From contig NZ_CP157390.1 of the NCBI RefSeq assembly GCF_040050925.1, forward strand, positions 682,001 through 746,000: DNA of 64,000 bases, read 5' to 3'. Positions 15,586-24,424 of the stretch are shown in pieces. Under the pieces are notes generated by a model. The model was not told the DNA's origin. It saw only the letters and a program-made list of their open reading frames with translations, and ran no database searches. The DNA comes from Leifsonia sp. NPDC080035. GTDB taxonomy: Bacteria; Actinomycetota; Actinomycetes; Actinomycetales; Microbacteriaceae. Within the stretch, counting starts at the first letter, position 1; each line of letters opens with the position of its first letter. A program made the translations under genes and the position numbers.

Positions 15586-17223
15586 TTAGTAGCCGGAGAC
15601 GTCGGGCCAGTGCAGTTCGACGCCGTTCGCGGCCAGCAGGGACTGGAACTCCTCCAGAAGGGAGGGGGTGTTGCGGACCGCGCGAGGATCCGTCGCGCGG
15701 TCCAGGCAGAAGGCCGCTAGCCAGCCGACCGCCTCGCCGATGCCCCACTCCACCGGGTGGAGCCGGAACGCTCCGTTGGTGATGTGGGTGGTGCCGACGT
15801 TCTTTCCCGCGGGGAGCAGGTTCTGCATCCGGACCGGGATGAGTGCTCCGAGCGGGATCTCGAAGGGGACGGAGGCGACGTCGATGTAGTTGTCGCCTCC
15901 GGTGGAGGGGTGCAGGTCGATGCGGTACATGCCGACGCCGACCGAGTCCGGGTACGTCGCCGGGTCCGCGTTGCCGCGGACCTCGACGGAGAGGTCCCCC
16001 TCGACCACCGTGTACTCGGCGCGGATGCGCCGGGATTCGCGGATGTATGGCGCCTGCGCGAAGCCGTCGTCCGTTCCGGTGACGTCCGGGCGCAGCCGCA
16101 GACCCGGCCAGCCCGTCCCGCCGTCGGGCCTGGGCGCCTCGGTCTGCAGCCAGTAGAGCATCGCCCTGGACTGCGCTTTGGCCGCAACGAGGTGCTTCTC
16201 CGCGTCCTCGCTGTCGATGATCGAGCCGCCGATGTAGTCGATCATCGGCCAGTTGACCAGCACGATGTCGCTCTCGATCGCACCGGGCTGCAGGACCTTC
16301 TTCGCGAGCATGCGGCGGAAGATCCAGAGCTCGTGGTCGCCGCCGTCGGCGCGCTGGTCGGCGACGGCCGCGAACGGGTCGTCGTCGATGGTCGGGTCGA
16401 AGCTGCGCGTGACGATCTCGAGCGTGCGAGGGTGCGGCGCGGTGAGGCTCATCATGGGAGCGCCCCAGAAGTCCGGCTGGAATGCGCGCCACTCGTCGTA
16501 GTCCGCGGGGCGATCGATGGTGTGGTCTTCGCCGTCGATGTGGTCGACGACGAAGCACCAGGAGAGCGCCTGCACGTTCTGCGGATCCCCCACCTCGGGC
16601 GCGCTCGGCTCGCCGGTCTCGGCGCGGCTCTCGCTCCCGACCACGTACTCGGTCCCGGTGAGCGGCAGGAGCTCACCGGTCTCCGTCGCGTCCACGAACA
16701 GGTCGCCGCGGAGCGTCACCGCCTCGCCGGTGTCGAGCCGGCGCACGGTGACGGAGACGACGTGATCGCCGTCCACCTCCGCGTCGACGGGGACGGCGGG
16801 CTGGAGGATGCGGAGACGACCCGAGCTGCGGAACGGCGCCAGCATCCCCTCGATGACGGCGACGCCGACGCGCGGCTCCGCACACAGACGGCTCACCAGT
16901 CCCGCGCCGGGGTTGAGGTGGCGCTCTGCGCGGGCCGCGGCCGAGAGCGGGTAGTTCGCACGGTAGTAGTCGCGGATGCCGTCGCGCAGGTCGCGGTAGG
17001 AGGCGGTCGAGCCGAACTGCTCGATCCACGTGTGCTCGTCGAGGGTGACGGCCTGACTGGTGAGCTGGCCGCCGAGCCACGCGAACTGCTCGGTCAGGAT
17101 GACGCTGCGGCCCGCCTTCAGCGCCGACAGCGCCGCCGAGACGCCGCCGAGGCCGCCGCCGACCACGACGACGTCGGCACGGTCCCCTGTCACGACCGTC
17201 GGAGACGGCGTGCGGCCGCTCAC
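15586..17223 (-). CDS. FAD-dependent oxidoreductase of a polysaccharide locus
   Basis: The 545-residue protein carries an N-terminal Rossmann motif (VVVVGGGLGGVSAALSALKAG, GxGxxG) and the ATG/ETG strand FVDATETGELL. The C-terminal part ends with PAGKNVGTTHITNGAFRLHPVEWGIGEA, typical of the FAD_oxidored (PF12831) group. Such proteins recur in bacterial polysaccharide-use clusters, and their substrate is generally unproven. The GTG at 17223 overlaps the upstream LacI stop (GTGA), so the start is decided by coupling. There is no signal peptide. Confidence 0.85.
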   Translation of the reverse strand: MSGRTPSPTVVTGDRADVVVVGGGLGGVSAALSALKAGRSVILTEQFAWLGGQLTSQAVTLDEHTWIEQFGSTASYRDLRDGIRDYYRANYPLSAAARAERHLNPGAGLVSRLCAEPRVGVAVIEGMLAPFRSSGRLRILQPAVPVDAEVDGDHVVSVTVRRLDTGEAVTLRGDLFVDATETGELLPLTGTEYVVGSESRAETGEPSAPEVGDPQNVQALSWCFVVDHIDGEDHTIDRPADYDEWRAFQPDFWGAPMMSLTAPHPRTLEIVTRSFDPTIDDDPFAAVADQRADGGDHELWIFRRMLAKKVLQPGAIESDIVLVNWPMIDYIGGSIIDSEDAEKHLVAAKAQSRAMLYWLQTEAPRPDGGTGWPGLRLRPDVTGTDDGFAQAPYIRESRRIRAEYTVVEGDLSVEVRGNADPATYPDSVGVGMYRIDLHPSTGGDNYIDVASVPFEIPLGALIPVRMQNLLPAGKNVGTTHITNGAFRLHPVEWGIGEAVGWLAAFCLDRATDPRAVRNTPSLLEEFQSLLAANGVELHWPDVSGY

Positions 17224-18275
17224 CGGGCGGCTCCCGCGCGGGGTGCGGCCAAGGTCGAGCCGTCGATCACCGTGCACTCCAGGAGCTGCTGCACCGGGAG
17301 CTCCTCCTGGCCACGAGTCCCGTTGAGGAGCTGGTCGAGGAGGACGACCGCGCGGGAGCCGAGCTCGGTGCGGGGCGCGCTGAGGCGCGTGAAGTCCACG
17401 TCGCCGCCGCCGCGCCCGTGCTCGCCGAGCACGACGAACGAGAGGTCGTCCGGCACGGCGACCCCGTCGGCCGCAGCGAGAGCGTGCAGCCCTTCCGCAT
17501 CGGTCGGATCTTCTACGAACAGCACTGTCGCTTCTCCTTCTCTGACCCGGCGCCAGACGGACGCCAGGCCGGCTTCTGTGGTCTCCGCCTGATCGACGGC
17601 GACCCCGGCGGAGGTCAGCTCGTCGATCAGGGCGTCGTGACGGTCGCGGGACGATTCCGCGGTGAGCGAGAGCGAGAGCCGCGCGTAGAACGCGGAGTGG
17701 TGGCCGGCCGCGACGGCCATGCGCGCCAGCTGCCGGGTGGGCGTCGCGTAGTCGACTCCCACGAACGCGACGCCCTCGACATCGCGGCGACCGATCGCGA
17801 CGAAGGGATAGCCGCTGTCGCGCAGCCGCGCGAGCTCGTCGGCATCCATCTCGCGTCCGAGCAACAGGCAGCCGTCGGCGAGCCGGAGCCGGCTGTTCTC
17901 GTGGAAGATCCGGCGGCGGCCGTCGACGAGGGGCGCGCTGGTGAACATGAGCAGGTCGAGGCCGCGCGTCTCCGCCTCGGACTCGATGCCCGTCAGAAGC
18001 GGCGTGTAGAAGTCGGACGTCTCGTTGGGGAAGGCGTGCTCGTAGGTGAAGACGCCGACGAGGTTGTTGGCCGAGCCGGCGAGGCTGCGGGCCACCGGGT
18101 CGGCGACGTAGGTGGTCTGCCGGATGACGGCGAGCACCCGCTCGCGGGTCTCCTCCGGGATGCGGACGCCGTTGTCGGAGCGGCCGTTGAGCACGAGCGA
18201 CACGGTCGCCTGGCTCACCCCGGCGAGCTCGGCGATGGTGCGCTGGGTGATGCGCGGTGCCCGGCTCGGCGCCAT
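17220..18275 (-). CDS. LacI-family repressor of polysaccharide locus A
   Basis: The 351-residue protein has a LacI helix-turn-helix (ITQRTIAELAGVSQATVSLVLNGRS) with hinge residues NLVGVFTYE, then a periplasmic-binding-protein-like sensor domain. AGGAGAG precedes the ATG at 18275. It is the first gene of the minus-strand operon and is divergent from the PL8 lyase. The gap has a near-palindrome GGTAATAGGTATTATC that is a good operator candidate. The protein probably senses the imported oligosaccharide. Confidence 0.92.
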   Translation of the reverse strand: MAPSRAPRITQRTIAELAGVSQATVSLVLNGRSDNGVRIPEETRERVLAVIRQTTYVADPVARSLAGSANNLVGVFTYEHAFPNETSDFYTPLLTGIESEAETRGLDLLMFTSAPLVDGRRRIFHENSRLRLADGCLLLGREMDADELARLRDSGYPFVAIGRRDVEGVAFVGVDYATPTRQLARMAVAAGHHSAFYARLSLSLTAESSRDRHDALIDELTSAGVAVDQAETTEAGLASVWRRVREGEATVLFVEDPTDAEGLHALAAADGVAVPDDLSFVVLGEHGRGGGDVDFTRLSAPRTELGSRAVVLLDQLLNGTRGQEELPVQQLLECTVIDGSTLAAPRAGAAR

Positions 18276-18310
18276 CCTGCTCTCCTCTTCGAAATCGGTG
18301 GTTGCGCTGG

Positions 18311-18368
18311 AGCCTACGACATGATGAAGCGCATTATCAAGTTGGTAATAGGTATTATCACCTTGACA
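18311..18368. promoter_or_regulatory. Divergent control region of locus A
   Basis: On the minus strand TTGATA (18339-18334), a 17-bp spacer and TAGGCT (18316-18311) form a promoter for the lacI-type operon. GGTAATAGGTATTATC (18344-18359) is an imperfect palindrome with one mismatch between arms. A plus-strand TTGACA lies at 18363-18368, 18 bp before a weak GAGCAT and the second in-frame ATG at 18400. An operator between both promoters would let one repressor control both units. Confidence 0.55.
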
Positions 18369-18390
18369 CGGATCAGACACTGGCGCGAGC

Positions 18391-20796
18391 ATGTCCGTCA
18401 TGTCAGCGAACGAACCGTCCCGTTCCACCGTCTCGCGCCGCACGGTCCTCGTGGCCGGCGCGGCGGCCGTCCCCGTCATCGCAGCCGGGTCGGCCCTCCT
18501 CCCCGCCGCGCCCGCCCGCGCGGCCACCGCCGCCGACTACGCACGCGTCCGCGCCCAGTGGCGCAGCACGCTCATCGGCGACTACGACCTCTCCGACACC
18601 GTCGTCAAGGACTACGTCACCGCGTCGGCCGCCGAGGCGAAGGTCCTCTGGGACTCCCTGAACACCTCCTCGGGCCGCACCTTCCTCTGGGCGGATCTGG
18701 ACAGCAGCACGGTCTCGGCCATCCAGCGCAACAACATGGGCCGGCTCCGCACGCTCGCGCTCGCGCTCTCCTCCCCCGGCTCGGCGCTGTACGACAGCGC
18801 GCAGCTGCGGGCGGATATCGTCTCCGCCCTCGACTGGTTCCTCGCGAACAAATACGGCGTCACGAACCGCTACGACAACTGGTGGGACTTCCAGATCGGC
18901 ATCCCCCTCGCCCTGAACGACGTCTGCGTGCTGCTCTACGACGAGCTCGGCACAACGCGGATCGCGACCGCGATGGCGGCGATCAAGCGTTATGCACCCG
19001 ATCCGACCGAGACCGGGGGCGCTGTCTCGACCGGAGCCAACCGCAACTGGGCGTGCTCCATCGCGATCCTCCGCGGCGCGCTCAGCCAGGACACCGCCAC
19101 GATCGCGGGCGCCAAGACCGCGTACGCCGACGTCTTCCCGTACGCGACGAGCCTCGACGGCTTCTACACCGACGGCGGGTTCATCCAGCACAAGTACTAC
19201 TCGTACAACGGCGGCTATGCCGTCTCACTGCTGCAGTACCTGACCTATTCGATGGTCGCGACGGCGGGGACGCCGTGGGCGTTCACATCGCCCCGGGTCT
19301 CCGAGGTCTATGACTGGGTGCAGCGCAACTACGCGCCGTGGATCCACTCCGGCGCGTTCATGGACATGACCCGCGGCCGCGGCCTCTCGCGCTTCTACGA
19401 GACCGACCACCGCGTCGGCCGGCTCACGATCGCGACGCTGCTCCAGCTGGCCGCGGTGCTCCCGGCGGCGCAGGCCGCGACCGTGCGCGCACTCTGCAAG
19501 GGCTGGATCCAGCGCGACACCTTCCTGCCGTTCTTCGCGTACGACAGCGTGCCGATCGAGCAGGTGCGGCTGTCGTCCATCGCGCTGGGCCGCGCCGTCG
19601 TGACGGACGCATCCGTGCCGGCGGCGGCCGAGCCGGCCGACACCGTCATCGCGACCTCGATGGCCCGTGCCGTGCACCGGCGGCCGGGATTCGCGTTCGG
19701 CGTCGCGATGGACAGCACGGTGATCGGGCCGTTCGAGAGCGCCAACCAGGAGAACCTGCAGGGCTGGTACACGGGCGAGGGCGCGGTGTACCTGTACCTG
19801 CCCGGTCAGACGGGCCACTGGGCCAACCAGTACTGGCCGACCGTGAACAAGTACCGCATCCCCGGAACGACCCTCGACACCCGGCCTCGCACTCCGGGCG
19901 CAAGCCGCAGCAACGGCAACACCTGGACCGGGGGCGCCCTGCTCGACGGCGACGCCGCGATCGGGATGGGGCTCAAGATCGCCTCGTCCACGCTGGTCGG
20001 CCGGAAATCCTGGTTCTGCCTCGGCGACGCGATCGTCTGCCTCGGAGGCGGCATCTCGAGCAGCGACGGCTACACGGTCGAGACGATCATCGAGAACCGC
20101 AACATCGGCCCGAACGGTCAGACCGTCCCGGTGATCGACGGCGCAGCCGTGCTCACCGCCCCCGGCGGCACACCGACCGCCTTCACGCCGGGCTGGGCGT
20201 GGATCCCGAACATCGGCGGCTATGTGTTCCCCGCGGGCGGCACGGTCACGGGCGCCCGCGAGGACCGCAGCGGGCGGTGGACCGACATGGACCACCGCGG
20301 GGTCTACGACGACGGCACCAGCTATTCGCGCCGCTTCGTCACCCTCTGGTTCGACCATGGAGTGAACCCCGCGAACGCGAGCTACGCATACATCCAGCTG
20401 CCCGCTGCGACGCAGGCGCAGACCGCAGGGATGGCCGCATCGACGGACATCGCCGTCGTCGCCAACACCTTCGACGTCCAGGCGGTCACCCGGGCGAGCA
20501 CGGGGACGACGATGGCGAACATCTGGACCGCGGAGGGCGGGAGCGCGGCGGGCGTCAGCACCGACACACGCGCCTCGCTCGTCGTGACACGATCCGGAGG
20601 CCGTCTCTCGCTGGCGGTCAGCGACCCGACCCAGAAGGTGACCGGGCCCGTGACCGTGACACTCGACCAGCCCGCGACGGGCACCATCCAGGCCGACCCC
20701 GGCATCACCGTCCTCGCCCTGTCCCCCGTCGTGAAGGTCTCCGTCGATGTGACCGGAGCGGCGGGGAAGACGTTCACCGCACGGTTCTCGGTGTAG
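18391..20796 (+). CDS. Secreted polysaccharide lyase family 8 (hyaluronate/chondroitin/xanthan lyase type)
   Basis: This 801-residue protein starts with a Tat-like signal (SRRTVLVAG; cleavage expected after ARA near residue 44). The alpha/alpha-toroid domain contains the PL8 catalytic set: Asn217 in TGANRNW, His267 and Tyr276 in IQHKYYSYNGGY, and Arg330 in DMTRGRG. The spacings (50, 9 and 54 residues) equal those of chondroitinase AC. Beta-sandwich domains follow from about residue 400. Such lyases cleave uronic-acid linkages by beta-elimination. No Shine-Dalgarno sequence is evident; ATG 18400 is an alternative start. It is divergent from the locus A operon. Confidence 0.92.
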   Translation: MSVMSANEPSRSTVSRRTVLVAGAAAVPVIAAGSALLPAAPARAATAADYARVRAQWRSTLIGDYDLSDTVVKDYVTASAAEAKVLWDSLNTSSGRTFLWADLDSSTVSAIQRNNMGRLRTLALALSSPGSALYDSAQLRADIVSALDWFLANKYGVTNRYDNWWDFQIGIPLALNDVCVLLYDELGTTRIATAMAAIKRYAPDPTETGGAVSTGANRNWACSIAILRGALSQDTATIAGAKTAYADVFPYATSLDGFYTDGGFIQHKYYSYNGGYAVSLLQYLTYSMVATAGTPWAFTSPRVSEVYDWVQRNYAPWIHSGAFMDMTRGRGLSRFYETDHRVGRLTIATLLQLAAVLPAAQAATVRALCKGWIQRDTFLPFFAYDSVPIEQVRLSSIALGRAVVTDASVPAAAEPADTVIATSMARAVHRRPGFAFGVAMDSTVIGPFESANQENLQGWYTGEGAVYLYLPGQTGHWANQYWPTVNKYRIPGTTLDTRPRTPGASRSNGNTWTGGALLDGDAAIGMGLKIASSTLVGRKSWFCLGDAIVCLGGGISSSDGYTVETIIENRNIGPNGQTVPVIDGAAVLTAPGGTPTAFTPGWAWIPNIGGYVFPAGGTVTGAREDRSGRWTDMDHRGVYDDGTSYSRRFVTLWFDHGVNPANASYAYIQLPAATQAQTAGMAASTDIAVVANTFDVQAVTRASTGTTMANIWTAEGGSAAGVSTDTRASLVVTRSGGRLSLAVSDPTQKVTGPVTVTLDQPATGTIQADPGITVLALSPVVKVSVDVTGAAGKTFTARFSV

Positions 20797-20860
20797 TCGG
20801 ACGGACGGCGCGCGGCCTACAGTGGTCGGCGGGTCCGCGCGCCGTCTGGGGAGGACGAGG

Positions 20861-21532
20861 ATGAAGCTGCTGCTCACGTCGGGAGGCGTCACCAACTCCC
20901 GCATCCGCGAGGCACTGGCCGGGATGCTCGGCAGACCGATCGCCGACTGCACCGCCCTGTTCATCCCGACCGCGCAGTGGGGGCAGCCCGCGTGCGGACC
21001 GGAGACGGTCTGGAAGTCCACGGCGGATCGCTGGGACGACGAGCCGGGACTCGTCGGCCTCGGCTGGAGGTCGGTCGGCGTGCTCGAGCTGACCGCGCTG
21101 CCGAGCATCCCGCCCGAGCGGTGGATGCCGTGGGTGCGCGACGCCGACGTGCTGCTGGTCGACGGCGGGGAGGCGCGCTACCTGTACACATGGCTGCTGC
21201 AGTCCGGTCTCGCCGCGCTGCTGCCGGAGCTGCGCGACACCGTCTGGGTGGGCGTCAGCGCGGGCAGCATGGTGCTGACCCCCCGCGTGGGCCCGGAGTT
21301 CCTCGACTGGCAGCCGGACGGCCCCGACGACACGCTCGGCCTCGTCGACTTCTCGATCTTCCCGCACCTGGACTACCCCGGCTGGTCGCAGAACACGCTC
21401 GCGGCGGCGCGGCGCTGGGCCGAGCGCATCCCCGGCCGGTCGTACGCGATCGACGACCAGACCGCGATCGCCGTGGTCGACGGCAGCGTCGAGGTCGTCA
21501 GCGATGGCCAGTGGCACCAGTTCGACACCTGA
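20861..21532 (+). CDS. Peptidase S51-like protein (dipeptidase E family)
   Basis: The 223-residue protein begins with MKLLLTSGGVTN and has VDGGEARYL followed by VGVSAGSMVL, where Ser133 is the expected nucleophile. This is the S51 pattern of PepE and cyanophycinase, with a class I glutamine-amidotransferase-like fold. PepE cuts Asp-X dipeptides; this member's specificity is open. GAGGACGAGG precedes the ATG, making the upstream in-frame start unlikely. It stands alone between the lyase and a converging dehydrogenase gene. Confidence 0.82.
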   Translation: MKLLLTSGGVTNSRIREALAGMLGRPIADCTALFIPTAQWGQPACGPETVWKSTADRWDDEPGLVGLGWRSVGVLELTALPSIPPERWMPWVRDADVLLVDGGEARYLYTWLLQSGLAALLPELRDTVWVGVSAGSMVLTPRVGPEFLDWQPDGPDDTLGLVDFSIFPHLDYPGWSQNTLAAARRWAERIPGRSYAIDDQTAIAVVDGSVEVVSDGQWHQFDT

Positions 21533-21555
21533 CGGCCGCCGGGCATGCGCCGAGG

Positions 21556-22500
21556 TCAGGCGTCGAGGCGGGCCACCAGACGTCCGTTCACCTCGCCGCG
21601 CTGCAGACGCGCGAGCCCGTCGGGGATGTCGGCGAACGCGATCTCCTCCGCCTTGACCGTGACGCGTCCGTCCGCCATCAGCGCCAGGACCTCTTCGAGG
21701 TGCTCGGGCACCCCGGCCACCGTCGCCCCCTGCAGGTCGATGGCGCGGCTGACGAGGTCGATCGAGTTGATCGTCCACTCGGAGCGGCCGAGCCCGACGA
21801 GCACAACGCGACCGCGGGTCTTGACGGCCCGGATCGCGCCGGAGGTGGTGGTGCCGAAGCCCGCGAAGTCGATGACGACATCGAGGTCGCGGCCCTCGAG
21901 TTCGGCGACGTCAGCGACGACCTCCTGGACGCCGTGGCCCTTCGCCGTCTCCCACAGCGCTTCGCGCGGCTCGACGCCGACGACGGTGGCGCCCTGCGCG
22001 AGCGCGATCTGCGCGCCCGTCATCCCGAGCCCGCCGAGGCCGACGATGCCGACGCGGTCCCCACTCTTCACCTGTCCGTAGACGACGACGCCGGTGTACG
22101 AGGTCAGCCCCGCGTCCGTCGCCGCCGCGGCCTGCGACCAGTCCATCCCCTCGGGCAGTCGGACCAGCTTCTCGGCATTCACGATCGTGTACTCCGCGTA
22201 CGCGCCGTCCCGGGACACCCCGGGGGCGTCGTCGGGCGCGATGGCGCTCGCGACGGCGTCGCCGACGCTCCACCCCGTGACGCCGTCGCCGACCTCGGCG
22301 ATGGTGCCGGACGCCTCGTGGCCGAGGATCACCGGCAACGGGATCGTGAGCGGGATGACGCCCTCCATGTAGCCGACGTCGCTGTGGCACAGGCCGGACG
22401 CGACCACCCTCAGCAGCACTTGACCCGGGCCGGGCGCCGGCGTCGGGACCTCCTTCTCCGTGAGGGATCCGTGGACCTCGTCGAGAACCCATGCCTTCAT
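21556..22500 (-). CDS. Zinc-type alcohol dehydrogenase without the structural zinc loop
   Basis: This 314-residue medium-chain dehydrogenase has catalytic zinc residues Cys38 (GLCHSD) and His61/Glu62 (GHEASG) and a Rossmann motif GIVGLGGLGMTGAQIA. Where longer members carry the four-Cys structural zinc loop it has only a short DGAYAEYTIV segment, so it is shorter than typical (about 340). An Asp (ATDAGLT) replaces the usual third ligand Cys. AAGGAGCT fixes the ATG at 22500. It is divergent from a TetR regulator, which probably controls it. Confidence 0.86.
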   Translation of the reverse strand: MKAWVLDEVHGSLTEKEVPTPAPGPGQVLLRVVASGLCHSDVGYMEGVIPLTIPLPVILGHEASGTIAEVGDGVTGWSVGDAVASAIAPDDAPGVSRDGAYAEYTIVNAEKLVRLPEGMDWSQAAAATDAGLTSYTGVVVYGQVKSGDRVGIVGLGGLGMTGAQIALAQGATVVGVEPREALWETAKGHGVQEVVADVAELEGRDLDVVIDFAGFGTTTSGAIRAVKTRGRVVLVGLGRSEWTINSIDLVSRAIDLQGATVAGVPEHLEEVLALMADGRVTVKAEEIAFADIPDGLARLQRGEVNGRLVARLDA

Positions 22501-22589
22501 GGCAGCTCCTTTCAGTCGAGCGAAATCGATCGGTGCGGCCGTGACGTGATCCTTCAGGGAGACGGTCGTGACACGATCTCTACACACGA

Positions 22590-22607
22590 GTCTACGCCAG
22601 AATAGAC
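22590..22607. promoter_or_regulatory. Inverted repeat between adh-type and tetR-type genes
   Basis: GTCTA (22590-22594) and TAGAC (22603-22607) are inverted around eight bases. The left arm lies in a minus-strand TAGACT and the right arm in a plus-strand TAGACA, both plausible -10 boxes for the divergent genes. It is a likely operator for the TetR protein, though the -35 boxes are weak. Confidence 0.45.
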
Positions 22608-22625
22608 ACTGTCCATCGAGGAGCC

Positions 22626-23234
22626 ATGACCGATCAGCGGAACCGACGCACGAGGCTGCGCGCCCTCGACGACGCGCAGGCCATCAACACCCGGGCGCGC
22701 CTGGTCGCCGCCTACAGCGCGGCCGCTGCGGAGGGTGTGCGCAACGTCAGCGTGCGCTGGATCTGCGCGTCCTCCGGCGTCGCCAGGAGCACGTTCTACA
22801 CGCACTTCTCCGGGGTCGAGGATCTTGCAGCCTTCACGGTCACCGAGGATTTCGCCCGGCTCGCCATCGAGGACCTGGACGTCCGCGCGGCGGGCATGAG
22901 CGGCGCGGCGGCGGCACGCGGCGGCCTCGCGCAGGTCGTGGCGACGTTCACCAGCCGACGGGCGCTCGTGGACTACTCCTTCGCGCAGACGTCGCGAGCG
23001 GTGGTGGTCGACCGGATCATCGACTGGTTCGCCGGCTACACGCGGGAGACGGTCGAGCGGGCGTACGCAGGCGCCGATGAGGCCCGCATCGACCTCGTTA
23101 CCGGCTTCATCAGCGCGGGCGTCATCCGCACGATCATCGACTGGCTCGACGAGCCGCGGGGCGTGACCAGGGAGGGCATCGTCGACGCACTCGTCGACCT
23201 GCTTCCCGAACCGCTGCGCACTGAGGCGGAGTGA
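22626..23234 (+). CDS. TetR-family regulator
   Basis: The 202-residue protein has a TetR DNA-binding region (ARLVAAYSAAAAEGVRNVSVRWICASSGVARSTFYTHFSGVEDL, residues about 25-68), a helical C-terminal domain and no recognised ligand motif. GAGGAG lies before the ATG. It is divergent from the alcohol dehydrogenase gene with an inverted repeat in between, so local control is likely. Confidence 0.88.
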   Translation: MTDQRNRRTRLRALDDAQAINTRARLVAAYSAAAAEGVRNVSVRWICASSGVARSTFYTHFSGVEDLAAFTVTEDFARLAIEDLDVRAAGMSGAAAARGGLAQVVATFTSRRALVDYSFAQTSRAVVVDRIIDWFAGYTRETVERAYAGADEARIDLVTGFISAGVIRTIIDWLDEPRGVTREGIVDALVDLLPEPLRTEAE

Positions 23235-23243
23235 GGCGCGCCC

Positions 23244-23576
23244 TCACCACCCGTGCGTGTTGAACCATTCACGGGATCGGAGCACCTCGAGGTCGGACGC
23301 GCGCGGGTCGTCGGTGTCGTGCTCGACGAGCCGGCCGTCCGGGTTCAGGTCGACGAATCGGTGGCAGTCCGGGCACAACGCCCGGCCGCCCGGGAAGCCG
23401 TCGGCCAGCTGGGCGGCGCGCTCCCCGGGGCGGCCCGAGCCCGGACAGCGCGCCGGGTCGGCTTGACGGTCGGACCAGAGCAGCGCCTGCCGCCGGTGCA
23501 GCCCCGCATGCCCCACCGGTCGCGTGCAGCGCTGCCCACTGCGGCGGCTCGGGCAGAAACGGGCGGGAGTGTCCAC
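23244..23576 (-). CDS. Small Cys-rich protein, possible zinc ribbon, function unknown
   Basis: The 110-residue product has paired cysteines at the start (RFCPSRRSGQRC), a middle Cys (ARCPGSG) and an ALCPDCHRF knuckle that could bind zinc. The C-terminal part is acidic and ends EWFNTHGW. I do not recognise the family. The GTG start is supported by TACATT at 23588-23583, six bases upstream, with no ribosome-binding site, indicating a leaderless message. It lies nine bases past the converging tetR-type stop. Confidence 0.55.
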   Translation of the reverse strand: MDTPARFCPSRRSGQRCTRPVGHAGLHRRQALLWSDRQADPARCPGSGRPGERAAQLADGFPGGRALCPDCHRFVDLNPDGRLVEHDTDDPRASDLEVLRSREWFNTHGW

Positions 23577-23618
23577 GCGACGAATGTAGCCGAATGGAAC
23601 GGAGGGGACCGACCGACC

Positions 23619-24353
23619 TCACCCCACCATGGCACGGTCCGCGACCGTCCGGTCGCTGCCGCTGTCGCTCCTCGTCATCAACGTCGCGACCCCCACGGCC
23701 GCAAGCCAGAGTGCAGCGATCCCGTTGAACATGGCGACGGCGCCCCATCCGTTCGAGGCGTAGAACTCGGAGGAGTTGAAGCCGAAGAACATCGACGGCA
23801 CACCCACCAGGTGCAGAGCCGCCACCGCGAACGACGACCAGCCCACCCACCGGGGAAGCACCCCGGTTCGCAGCACCGCGTACCCGAATGCCAGCCCGAA
23901 CACGAACAGCATCAGGTGCGAGATGGAGCCGTACAGCAAGTACGTGGGGACGGCGCGGGTCGGATCGATGAGGTCGGGCGCCTGGATCGCGCTCCCGCCC
24001 TCCAGACCCTTCGCGATCATGTCAACGATGGTCCACGCCACTCCGGCCGTGCCCGCCACGGCGCCGAACCACTCGTAGCGGGCATCCGCCCGCGCGATCA
24101 GGAATCGGACGCTGACCATGAAGACGAGGAAGAGCGTCAGCGCCAGGAAGTTGAACAGCGTCCGCACGAGGATGAGCCAGTCCGGCATCGGCGAACCGGT
24201 CTCCGCTCCGCAGACCGAGGGGTCGCACGCAGGGACCACGAAGTAGAGCGGCAGCTCGGCCATCGCGAAGACGGCGCCGACGATGGCCGATGCGCCCATC
24301 CACTGACGCGCCGAAGCGGGGAAATGAATCTGTGTACGCAATATAGTGTTCAT
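23619..24353 (-). CDS. Integral membrane protein, DUF4386-like
   Basis: This 244-residue protein has about six hydrophobic helices: around residues 18-40 (ASAIVGAVFAMAELPLYFVV), 62-85, 95-115, 140-160, 170-190 and 205-225. It has a two-Cys extracellular loop (ACDPSVCGAE). The layout resembles DUF4386-type membrane proteins, whose function is unknown. The ATG at 24353 has TACTGT seven bases upstream and no Shine-Dalgarno sequence. It is divergent from a TetR regulator, which may control it. Confidence 0.65.
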   Translation of the reverse strand: MNTILRTQIHFPASARQWMGASAIVGAVFAMAELPLYFVVPACDPSVCGAETGSPMPDWLILVRTLFNFLALTLFLVFMVSVRFLIARADARYEWFGAVAGTAGVAWTIVDMIAKGLEGGSAIQAPDLIDPTRAVPTYLLYGSISHLMLFVFGLAFGYAVLRTGVLPRWVGWSSFAVAALHLVGVPSMFFGFNSSEFYASNGWGAVAMFNGIAALWLAAVGVATLMTRSDSGSDRTVADRAMVG

Positions 24354-24359
24354 GGCATG

Positions 24360-24405
24360 CACAGTAACTCGAAACTGTGTAATCCGTCTACTGTTTCGAC
24401 GGATT
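24360..24405. promoter_or_regulatory. Two inverted repeats in a divergent promoter
   Basis: CACAGT-N8-ACTGTG (24360-24379) overlaps the minus-strand -10 box TACTGT. AATCCGTC-N9-GACGGATT (24381-24405) lies next to it towards the tetR-type gene, whose -10-like GACAAT (24412-24417) is seven bases from its ATG. The perfect 8-bp arms of the second repeat make it the better operator candidate for the TetR protein. Confidence 0.55.
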
Positions 24406-24424
24406 CTCTGAGACAATCTCCGAC

